A stretch of 64,000 nt of DNA from Candidatus Cloacimonadota bacterium (GTDB lineage Bacteria > Cloacimonadota > Cloacimonadia > Cloacimonadales > Cloacimonadaceae). Location: positions 62,001 to 126,000 of the forward strand of contig JALOBM010000001.1 of assembly GCA_023228285.1 (NCBI GenBank). The letters are read 5' to 3'. This document shows positions 34,065 to 41,468 of the stretch, piece after piece. The notes beneath the pieces were generated by a model. That model saw only the letters and a list, made by a program, of their open reading frames with translations, searched no databases and was not told the DNA's origin. Made by a program: the position numbers and the translations under genes. Position 1 is the first letter of the stretch. Each line of letters opens with the position of its first letter.

Positions 34065-35810
34065 ATGCATTTCTCCACCAGGATACTCAGCCTTGTTTGC
34101 TTGATCATATTGCTTGTGGTAGCGTTTGGAGTATGGCAGATCAATCGCAACACTCATTATTGCTCCGACGACTATCTCTACAGTTTCAAGTTCAATCCCG
34201 GATTTGCAGGTGAGGATCACGCCGGACTGGAGTATGAAAGGATCCAAAGCGTTCCGGATTACCTAGCTTCATTAAGCAATCTTTATCACACTCTCACCGG
34301 CAGAATCGTACCGCATGCCCTATTGCAATTCTTCCTACTATTTCCCACGTGGGTCTTTGATTTGTTCAATACCCTGGCTTTTATAGCACTTAGTTTGCTG
34401 TATGGTACCTGGATAGCCGGGCGCAGACACGATCTAAGGATTCCGCTCAGTTTGCTTGCAGGCATGATATACTACCTGATAGTGGCCTTGAGCAGACGGA
34501 ATTTCTATTATCCCGCTTTCAGTTGCAATTATCTGTGGACACAGGTTATAGTCTTCGGATTTCTGATCCCGGTGCGTAGATTGGTGCAGGAACAGAACGC
34601 CGGTGCGGGAGGGATCCCGATGGCGATATTGATGTTCGTGGCGGGATTGATCACCGGAGACACCAATGAACCGGTGATTCCCGCGTTACTATTGGCCATG
34701 GGCGTCTATCTGCTGATCAGGCTGTTTATCTCCCGGCGGAAATTGCCACTGTGGTATTACAGCGGCATGGCGGGCTTGCTGATAGGCTTCATGTTTCTAT
34801 ACTTTGCCCCGGGTAACAGCGGCAGGGCTGCTTATGAGGCAGAGAGAGCAGGAAGTGGTGCCATCGGATTCAGCTTTGCCAATCTGTTTCCCATCGCCCG
34901 GGGGAGTCTGGCATCGATACCAATAGTGTTACTTGGAATATGGGGTTTGTTCCGTGTGGATAGAAGCAGTCTTCAGCAAAACTGGCACAGCTATCTTTTT
35001 CTGTTTCTGCTCTATTCCGGCAGCATCTTTGCCCTGCTTTTTGCCCCAATCTATAGTAGCCGTATGACGCTTTTGTATTCTGGATTTCTGCTGCTCTTGT
35101 GCACTCAGCTTTTTATGGCTAATTGGAAGCGGAAAACGGGCATTCTCGCCCTTCTCATCCTGATCGTAGCGCTGCCATTTACGCTGAGGCTGTATGCGGA
35201 TTATGCCTGGTCCCAGCGCACAGAAAAGGAGTATCAGCTTTTTTTGGAACAAGTGGAGGAGTGCCCTTCGGATTCGTGTCTGGTACAGCCCCGTGGCTAT
35301 CATGAATCCCTCACGGATGTGAACTGGGCAAAGCCTGTTGCCACATATTATGGTAAAGAGTACCTGGGAGTAACTGACGAATACTCCATTGAGCTGTTGG
35401 AAAACTGGAAAGAACCGGATTACAAGCAGCTGTATTCGCCAAGGCAGGATGGTCCAGTGCAACTATATGGCTTGCGCTATGTGGATCACAATTCTTATGG
35501 CCGAAGCTTATATGTGTTGTTGAAAAGTGAGGATATTGAACTCCATGATTTGAATGTGGATCTGAAATCTGCCGACCTACCGGATTGGCTGGAGCCGGTA
35601 ATGGCTCATATTCCAGGGGAGCTGCTTTACTACCTGCTGCCGGCAGTAACTATTCCCCGGCCTTTGGTGGCCACCCGGATGGGAGAAGTAACCATGTATG
35701 TGTTGCCGATGCCCATTGAGGATGGCAAGGAAGACATCATGAGCATCCAGGTAAGGCGGGGCAGAAACAGGCTAATGAAATTCTTCCTGCAGGATGTCAT
35801 CTTCCACTGA
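34065..35810 (+). CDS. Polytopic membrane protein, DUF6056-like (possible glycosyltransferase)
   Basis: The 581-residue protein has about ten membrane segments in its first ~400 residues and a soluble C-terminal part. After the first segment, 'HYCSDDYLYSF' contains the Asp-Asp pair typical of lipid-phosphate-sugar-using GT-C-like proteins, and 'TGRIVPH' follows in the first loop. This resembles DUF6056 proteins. It starts one base after the GtrA-GT2 fusion stop, so it likely uses the lipid-linked sugar made by that protein to decorate a surface glycan. Acceptor unknown. Its 3' end overlaps the convergent polymerase gene by 14 bases. Confidence 0.72.
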   Translation: MHFSTRILSLVCLIILLVVAFGVWQINRNTHYCSDDYLYSFKFNPGFAGEDHAGLEYERIQSVPDYLASLSNLYHTLTGRIVPHALLQFFLLFPTWVFDLFNTLAFIALSLLYGTWIAGRRHDLRIPLSLLAGMIYYLIVALSRRNFYYPAFSCNYLWTQVIVFGFLIPVRRLVQEQNAGAGGIPMAILMFVAGLITGDTNEPVIPALLLAMGVYLLIRLFISRRKLPLWYYSGMAGLLIGFMFLYFAPGNSGRAAYEAERAGSGAIGFSFANLFPIARGSLASIPIVLLGIWGLFRVDRSSLQQNWHSYLFLFLLYSGSIFALLFAPIYSSRMTLLYSGFLLLLCTQLFMANWKRKTGILALLILIVALPFTLRLYADYAWSQRTEKEYQLFLEQVEECPSDSCLVQPRGYHESLTDVNWAKPVATYYGKEYLGVTDEYSIELLENWKEPDYKQLYSPRQDGPVQLYGLRYVDHNSYGRSLYVLLKSEDIELHDLNVDLKSADLPDWLEPVMAHIPGELLYYLLPAVTIPRPLVATRMGEVTMYVLPMPIEDGKEDIMSIQVRRGRNRLMKFFLQDVIFH

Positions 35811-37095
35811 GGATTCCCGTTTTTCTATGGGAAGCACTTTCTTTCACCATAAGCGCCAGAGTAATCCAAAAGAGTAAACTGATTGCATACTGTTGTATAA
35901 ATATATCGGTGAGGCAGGCAAAAAGCAGGGAAAGCATCCCTGTCAACACGCAAAATGCTACCATATCGTTCTTGGGCTTCACGGCTTTCAAGTGATATAA
36001 TAGCATGCTTTTGAAGATGATGACAATATAGGCCAGAGTGCCGATAATGCCTATCTCCAGAAACAGATTGATATATACGTTGTGAGCGTGTTGCGCATAT
36101 AGATTTGGCAGGGGAACCATGTTGTGATAGATATCTTTCCAAGTGCTGAATCCAATGCCGGTCAAGGGATTGTCTGCGATCACAAAGATGGCTTTGTACC
36201 ATGCTATCAGGCGGATCAGGATCGAGATATCCAGCATTGAGACCATTTCTCCACGCTGCATCATCGAGGAGGGTATCACCAGCGGGATCAGGGCTATGGC
36301 GATGAATCCCCATATCCGGAGGCGGCGGTACTTGAATACCAATAAGCCCAAACCGAATACAATCGCCAACATCGCCATCCGGGTGTAGGTAAACAGCATT
36401 CCCAAAAAAACGATCAGCGCTCCTAAGAGCCAAAACAGGCGCGATTGATTGAGCTTTGCCCCCAAAGCCAGGCCCAGGCAGAAGAAGAATGCCAGAATGT
36501 AAAAACCATTGATGGTCATGGCGTTTGACCAGGTAGAACCGATCCGTTCTGTGGGATTTGTTATAGCTATATAGATGCCAAAAAGCGCCACAACAATTGC
36601 TACCAGGCTGATCAGACGCATCCATAGATCCAAAGCAGGTTTGTCTTCCCTACTATTACCGATCACCAAAAAACAGAGCAGGGGGACTACAATGCTAGTT
36701 ACAAAATATAAAATTCCTCCTTCCACGTAGGTCTTGCTGAGAGCTATAATGCCAAATGCTATTAAGACAGAGAAGCTAAGGGGGTATGAAATCAACAGTT
36801 TCCAGGGGCGTACATGCCTGAAATCAGCTACCAGAACCAAGATTAACATGGCCATTGCAAAGTAGAAGCCAAGCTGCATGGGCAGTAAAAAAAGTGTGCT
36901 TACCATCACCAGCATGCGAGGCAGAGTGATGCCTCGAAGTAGTAAAAACATCAGCCAAAAGCTGATAAATGCCAAAGCTTTCACAACAGTACCAGTGCTC
37001 TGCATCTGAAGGACAATACCGATGCCTAAGGAGGCACTAACTATGCTAAGAGCCGCGAGTCCGGTGAGGCTATAGATTGCTGTCTTGCTTTTCAT
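35797..37095 (-). CDS. O-antigen ligase/polymerase-family protein (Wzy_C)
   Basis: The 432-residue protein is hydrophobic throughout with about eleven membrane segments. The diagnostic region near residue 310 reads 'NPLTGIGFSTWKD' followed by a periplasmic loop and 'HAHNVYINLFLEIGIIG', the His-rich signature of the Wzy_C (WaaL/Wzy) family. Members either join O-antigen to lipid A core or polymerise repeat units; sequence alone does not separate the two. It overlaps the upstream Wzz gene by 26 bases, which favours a polymerase working with its chain-length regulator. Confidence 0.85.
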   Translation of the reverse strand: MKSKTAIYSLTGLAALSIVSASLGIGIVLQMQSTGTVVKALAFISFWLMFLLLRGITLPRMLVMVSTLFLLPMQLGFYFAMAMLILVLVADFRHVRPWKLLISYPLSFSVLIAFGIIALSKTYVEGGILYFVTSIVVPLLCFLVIGNSREDKPALDLWMRLISLVAIVVALFGIYIAITNPTERIGSTWSNAMTINGFYILAFFFCLGLALGAKLNQSRLFWLLGALIVFLGMLFTYTRMAMLAIVFGLGLLVFKYRRLRIWGFIAIALIPLVIPSSMMQRGEMVSMLDISILIRLIAWYKAIFVIADNPLTGIGFSTWKDIYHNMVPLPNLYAQHAHNVYINLFLEIGIIGTLAYIVIIFKSMLLYHLKAVKPKNDMVAFCVLTGMLSLLFACLTDIFIQQYAISLLFWITLALMVKESASHRKTGILSGR

Positions 37096-38269
37096 GCAGC
37101 TGGTGTTTCAGTTCGCGCAGACGTTCCGGTTGTGAAAAAATGATCTCTTTTACGATGGCCAATAGAATCGAGAAAACGGTGGCCATGAAAACGGTGACAA
37201 TGCAGATTACAGCACGGCGTGGCCGCTCCCTGAGTCCCGCTTTGCGAGGAGTATCCAGGATCTCGAGCTGGGGCAGATTCTTCTGTTCTTCCAATAGTGC
37301 TTTCTCGTATTCCGGACGTACATAATCGTGCACAACCATCAGGATGTTCAGATTCATCTGCATCAGCGCCATCTTTGCCGATAGCGAGGGCAGGCGGGAG
37401 AGATCCAGTTGAAACTTGTTTGGGGCTTCAGGGTCGGACTCTTCCAGATCACGGATCTGCTTTTCGGTAATGGAGATTTGGGAGAGAATATCCTGCACTA
37501 TTACAGATGATGCAGGATAGTTTGAACTGGCAAGCTCCAGTTCGATCTCCAGCTTCATTTTGGAGGTCATCAGCCGGGAGTATTGTGCGATCAATTGTGT
37601 GGATTGCTCCTCTAAATCCACTGCGTGATGCTTGCTTTGAAACTTACTGATCTCAGTACGCAGGGAGTCTATAGAGTGCCGGATCTCATTTACTCTGCCT
37701 TCCAGAAAGATGCGGTTTTGCCGGCCTTTCACCATGCGGTTTTGCCGCAGGTATGCTTCCAAACTGCTCAGGTAGAAATCAGCGATATCCCGAGAAAGAG
37801 CTCTTGACTTCGTTTCCACAGCCAGAGTGATGAGATAGTTGTCTTCACTAAAACTGATCTGAACGACTTTTTTTAGCTTTTCCAGAGCATCGTCCATGTT
37901 TGTAAGGGGATCGGGAGATTTGAGTTTGAAGTATTCAATCAGTTTGAAATGGTGAATCACTTCTTCCGATAACCTTCGTGAATTTATGATGTCGATGGCA
38001 GTCATCGTCTCATTTTGCATATTTTGCTCCATGAGATCCCGGGCGAGTTTACTCATCGAGGCGCTTGATGCGGAAAGCTCGATATCCTTGTCGCTAAGTG
38101 CGTAAAAAGTGGCTTCAGACTTCCAAATCTGCGGTGTTAACAGACTATAAACAACTGCGACAATCGCAGCGAAGGACACGATCGCGATGATCAGCCCCTT
38201 GTTTTTCAGGATGATGCGGATGACCTCAATGAGATCAAGTTCGTTCATCGATGTAGTCTCGTTATTCAA
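37070..38269 (-). CDS. Wzz-type polysaccharide chain-length determinant protein
   Basis: The 399-residue protein has one membrane segment near each end (about residues 28-46 and 365-385) with a long helical periplasmic region between, the Wzz/GumC layout without a kinase domain. After the first segment is 'YSLLTPQIWKSEATFYAL', and before the second is 'PRKAGLRERPRRAVIC', the usual Pro-rich motif. Start may be TTG at 38269 (weak GGGGAAG site) or ATG at 38248. It resembles the protein at 62294-63457 in length, layout and both motifs. It should set the length of the glycan made by the adjacent polymerase. Confidence 0.87.
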   Translation of the reverse strand: MNNETTSMNELDLIEVIRIILKNKGLIIAIVSFAAIVAVVYSLLTPQIWKSEATFYALSDKDIELSASSASMSKLARDLMEQNMQNETMTAIDIINSRRLSEEVIHHFKLIEYFKLKSPDPLTNMDDALEKLKKVVQISFSEDNYLITLAVETKSRALSRDIADFYLSSLEAYLRQNRMVKGRQNRIFLEGRVNEIRHSIDSLRTEISKFQSKHHAVDLEEQSTQLIAQYSRLMTSKMKLEIELELASSNYPASSVIVQDILSQISITEKQIRDLEESDPEAPNKFQLDLSRLPSLSAKMALMQMNLNILMVVHDYVRPEYEKALLEEQKNLPQLEILDTPRKAGLRERPRRAVICIVTVFMATVFSILLAIVKEIIFSQPERLRELKHQLHEKQDSNL

Positions 38270-38363
38270 ATATACTTCCCCATGATATAAATCGTCTGGA
38301 ACATAATCTTTGCTAGTGGTGTTTTGTCAACCTGAATTCTTTACTGAGCTTTCCGATCGGTAA

Positions 38364-38452
38364 TGGAGGATTCCGATCCTCCGAAAAAAGCAGGGTAGCA
38401 TCGAAATGCTACCTTACAATAACTCCCAGTAGCATCGGAATGCTACCTTACC
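38364..38452. repeat. Palindrome plus two tandem hairpin units
   Basis: 38364-38386 is shared with 8094-8117 (GATTCCGATCCTCCGAAAA-type). It is followed by two units, 'GGTAGCATCGAAATGCTACC' and 'AGTAGCATCGGAATGCTACC', about 34 bases apart. Each can fold as GTAGCAT/ATGCTAC. Confidence 0.6.
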
Positions 38453-38456
38453 TCCT

Positions 38457-38594
38457 TGAGTTATCTATACTTGAACCTGATATCATCGGGTTATCATCGA
38501 GTGAGCACAGGATGATAACGGCTTGATATCTGCTTCAACACTGTATCAAACATAGGGAAAGAAGAAATGATCCAAAGGCTCCCTTCGGTCGCTG
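38457..38594 (+). repeat. Dispersed dyad repeat, copy 3
   Basis: Near-identical in order and content to 23863-24003, with the core GTTATCATC-N12-GATGATAAC intact. It lies upstream of the broken lipoprotein gene. Confidence 0.75.
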
Positions 38595-38976
38595 TAGAAA
38601 TACGGAGATTGCTACCTCATGCTTGACATGACACTAGCTGGGTGCCCTACTTCTGGGGACCTAGCAATCAAGTAATGGGTAGTGCAACAACCCGGATAGG
38701 TAACTGCTATTAGTGCCCCAAAGGGCATAAATCCCGCGTAGAGAACCGGCATACAGGATTTGTCCCAGTGATGTCTCACATATAGAATAGGGAGAGAGAA
38801 AATCCCTAGCTAAGATAGCCATCATCAGACAATAATGGTGTAAAACTGTGGTAATCAAATTCTTTAGTATAATATCTTTAATAACCTAAAAGGGTCAGTT
38901 TTCATTTGATAAAATACCTGAGTCATGTATGATGGCAATAATGATGAATATTCCGGATGTTCCGGAGGAGGAGATA

Positions 38977-39555
38977 ATGAAGACAAATGCATTGACTGTA
39001 AAGCGTTGCCTTACTTTGTAGGTCCCCATTGTTATGATGTTCATCTGGGCATGTACTCCGCAAGTGGTTTTACTCCCCAATATTCCTATTTTGAATACTC
39101 AAGCGACAGAAACTGCCGTAGCACCCATTGCGGGGCAGGATGCACATTTCATGACAGCTACCGATTACTTCTTTATGGAAGAAGCTCTTCCCAATGATAC
39201 TGCCTGAGATTTGGTATTTTTGGGTAAGGTCGTGCAGACTCCAAGCATTCAGACGGACAATCAGGGTCAGATGCTGAAGGTTCAGGATGGATCTACAGTG
39301 TGGGCACGTTGGATAGCATCCACCAGGATCGCCACCAGTGCTGATCTCAGTTTGGGAAAGACGGTGATATTCTTTGATGGTGAATGGACTGATGGCGATG
39401 TCCGGATATCTCCGAAATCAAATCAGGACGCTCGAAGTCAAAGCTGGATTTTCAGCCGCATTACGGATTCCTCCGAGCTTTTCAAGGGTTATGTGCTTTG
39501 CGGCGGAGACATGAAGGTCTCCACCAAGAATCTGAGAGTGGTTGTAACTCAGTAA
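38977..39555 (+). pseudogene. Lipoprotein gene interrupted by two in-frame stop codons
   Basis: ATG 38977 has a very strong ribosome site (GGAGGAGGAG). Read in one frame to the TAA at 39553-39555, it gives 192 codons interrupted only by TAG at 39019-39021 (codon 15) and TGA at 39205-39207 (codon 77). Bridging both stops gives a coherent protein: a signal segment with 'MMFIWACTP' as a lipobox, then a ~160-residue domain with 'WARWIASTRIATSADLSLGK', 'DGEWTDGDVRISPKS' and a C-terminal 'GYVLCGGDMKVSTKNL'. Both stops are one base from TGG. The simplest reading is a decaying pseudogene; translation restarting at ATG 39031 or readthrough is possible but unsupported. Family unknown. Confidence 0.72.
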
Positions 39556-39624
39556 GAAAGCCTTAGCATCCGATTTGGAATGCTTTTGTAATCCGTAATT
39601 TTGCGGGATCGGATATTTTTGTAT

Positions 39625-39659
39625 TGACAGCAGGGGACTTTTTTCCTGCTGTCATTTTT
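39625..39659 (+). terminator. Intrinsic terminator
   Basis: TGACAGCAGG (39625-39634) and CCTGCTGTCA (39645-39654) form a perfect 10-bp stem with a 10-base loop, followed by TTTTTA. It ends the pseudogene transcript and insulates the carboxyltransferase operon that starts at 39700. Confidence 0.88.
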
Positions 39660-39699
39660 ATTGAAGTGAATAAGTAAATACTAATAAAAAGAGGTATAG

Positions 39700-41253
39700 A
39701 TGCATACTACAAAGGAGAATATCCAAAAGCTAAAGGACAAACAACAGAAGATAATGCAGATGGGTGGCGAAAAAGCCGTTGCCAAGCAGAAAGCAGCCGG
39801 AAAACTGAGCGCTCGCGAACGATTGAATCTGCTTTTTGATCCCGGGACTTTCAGGGAACTGGATATGTTTGTAAGTCACCGTTGTGACAACTTTGGCATG
39901 GAAAAGATCGAGATTCCTTCCGATGGCGTGATCACCGGTCACGGTTTGGTAAATGGTAGGCACGTCTTTGCCTTCTCACAGGATTTTACTGCCCGGGGGG
40001 GGTCCTTGGGCGAGATGCATGCTGCAAAGATCTGTAAAGTGATGGATATGGCGCTAAAGAGCGGAGTTCCTTGCATCGGGATCAACGATTCCGGCGGTGC
40101 CCGCATTCAAGAAGGTGTGGATGCCCTGAAGGGTTATGGCGACATCTTTTTCCGCAATTCACGTGCCAGCGGAGTGATCCCGCAGATTACCGCCATCATG
40201 GGGCCCTGTGCCGGTGGAGCAGTATATTCTCCTGCTATGACGGACTTTGTCTTTATGGTGAAAAACACCAGTTTCATGTTTATCACCGGCCCGGATGTGA
40301 TCAAAGCCGTTACAGGCGAAATGACAACCCAGGAAGAGCTGGGAGGCGCCATGACTCATAATAGCAAGAGCGGAAATGCGCACTTTGCCTGTGAAAGCGA
40401 TGCTGAAGCCATAGATCAGATCAAGACGCTATTGAGCTATCTGCCTGCGAACAATATGGAAGATCCTCCTTTTGTGGAGACGGCTGACGATCCCTGGAGG
40501 GATTGTCCGGAATTGAACGACATCATCCCGGATAGCTCCCGTATGGGTTATGATATGCGCGACATATTGAAGAGCGTGGTGGACGACGGCATATTCTTTG
40601 AACCGCACTACTATTATGCTCAAAACATCATCGTAGGCTTTGCGCGTTTGGCAGGGCGCAGCGTGGGTATCGTGGCAAGTCAGCCAACAGTGCTGGCAGG
40701 TTGCCTGGATATCGATGCCTCGGACAAGGCCACTCGCTTCATCCGCTTCTGCGATTCTTTCAATATCCCGCTGATTACTTTTGTCGATGTTCCCGGCTAT
40801 CTGCCCGGGACCAATCAGGAACACAGCGGCATCATCCGTCATGGAGCCAAGCTGTTGTGGTGTTATTCCGAAGCGACGGTGCCCAAACTGACTGTGGTTA
40901 CCCGTAAAGACTATGGTGGCAGCTACATCGCCATGAGTTCACGTCATTTGGGCGCAGATATGGTCTTTGCCTGGCCCTCTGCAGAGATTGCAGTGATGGG
41001 CGCACAGGGTGCGGCTAACGTTATCTTCCGCAAAGAGATTGCCGCGGCAGAAGATCAGGTGGCGAAGCGGGCGGAGATGATCGCTGATTATGAAGAACGC
41101 TTCAACAATCCTTATGTAGCAGCCTCCAGAGGTTATGTGGATGCGGTGATTCTGCCTTCGGAGACTCGCAAACGCCTGGTGGACGCTCTGGAAGTGTTAA
41201 GCACAAAGAGCGAGAGCTTGCCACCCAAGAAACACGGAAACATCCCCGCATGA
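39700..41253 (+). CDS. mmdA: Acyl-CoA carboxyltransferase subunit (methylmalonyl-CoA decarboxylase/transcarboxylase alpha type)
   Basis: This subunit moves a carboxyl group between biotin and an acyl-CoA, here most likely propionyl/methylmalonyl-CoA. The 517-residue protein has the two crotonase-like halves: 'GGSLGEMHAAKI', 'GINDSGGARIQEGVDAL', 'GPCAGGAVYSPAMTDF' in the first, and 'FVDVPGYLPGTNQEHSGIIRHGAKLL' plus 'MGAQGAANVIF' in the second. Length matches MmdA, the transcarboxylase 12S subunit and PccB. With the OadA-like gene downstream and no sodium-pump beta subunit nearby, a soluble transcarboxylase is a reasonable reading, though distant beta subunits cannot be excluded. Confidence 0.92.
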   Translation: MHTTKENIQKLKDKQQKIMQMGGEKAVAKQKAAGKLSARERLNLLFDPGTFRELDMFVSHRCDNFGMEKIEIPSDGVITGHGLVNGRHVFAFSQDFTARGGSLGEMHAAKICKVMDMALKSGVPCIGINDSGGARIQEGVDALKGYGDIFFRNSRASGVIPQITAIMGPCAGGAVYSPAMTDFVFMVKNTSFMFITGPDVIKAVTGEMTTQEELGGAMTHNSKSGNAHFACESDAEAIDQIKTLLSYLPANNMEDPPFVETADDPWRDCPELNDIIPDSSRMGYDMRDILKSVVDDGIFFEPHYYYAQNIIVGFARLAGRSVGIVASQPTVLAGCLDIDASDKATRFIRFCDSFNIPLITFVDVPGYLPGTNQEHSGIIRHGAKLLWCYSEATVPKLTVVTRKDYGGSYIAMSSRHLGADMVFAWPSAEIAVMGAQGAANVIFRKEIAAAEDQVAKRAEMIADYEERFNNPYVAASRGYVDAVILPSETRKRLVDALEVLSTKSESLPPKKHGNIPA

Positions 41254-41263
41254 GGACGGCGTA

Positions 41264-41455
41264 ATGAAACACGATAAACGCTCTCTGGCAGCAGTTTCGG
41301 CAGTATTGGCACTCATCAGTTCCGAAGAAAGTGCCATCAGTTATAGCCGGCCTCTGCCCGGCAATCCCTCTCATCCCTGGCCGGCTTATGCCCGTGCTCA
41401 GACGATGCAATACCGGGACATTACTCAAAGAAGAATGAGAAAAAGAAGTAGATAA
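41264..41455 (+). CDS. Small protein between carboxyltransferase subunits (possible delta/epsilon-like subunit)
   Basis: A 63-residue frame with GGACGG shortly before ATG sits 10 bases after mmdA and 13 before oadA. It starts with an amphipathic helix 'SLAAVSAVLALISSEE' and ends in a basic tail with 'WPAYARAQTMQYRDITQRR'. This pattern of a short Ala/Ile helix followed by a Pro-Trp-x-x-Ala-x-R motif resembles the small epsilon or delta C-terminal pieces found with methylmalonyl-CoA decarboxylases and acyl-CoA carboxylases. Unlike OadG it has no membrane segment. Probably an assembly or linker subunit. Confidence 0.65.
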   Translation: MKHDKRSLAAVSAVLALISSEESAISYSRPLPGNPSHPWPAYARAQTMQYRDITQRRMRKRSR

Positions 41456-41468
41456 TAAAGGAGAACTA

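Larger units (their letters stand above)
38270..38976. other. Repeat-rich intergenic region
   Basis: 707 bases without a supported gene. From left: a palindrome GGAGGATTCC-GATCCTCC (38364-38381), two tandem TAGCATCG-type hairpin units (38397-38452), a dispersed dyad repeat (38457-38594), and a block at about 38640-38800 with several internal short pairings such as TGCCC-CAAA-GGGCA. An AT-rich stretch then leads to the broken lipoprotein gene. Confidence 0.55.

Noticed and set aside
38925..39197. 90-residue Cys/Tyr-rich open frame
   Set aside because: It is a different frame over the broken lipoprotein gene, which has the better ribosome site, signal peptide and terminator.
39205..39207. TGA as a selenocysteine codon
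   Set aside because: The other in-frame stop is TAG, no selenocysteine hairpin is evident after TGA, and both stops are single-base changes from TGG.
39624..39629. TTGACA as a -35 box for the mmdA operon
   Set aside because: It is the left arm of a perfect 10-bp terminator stem.
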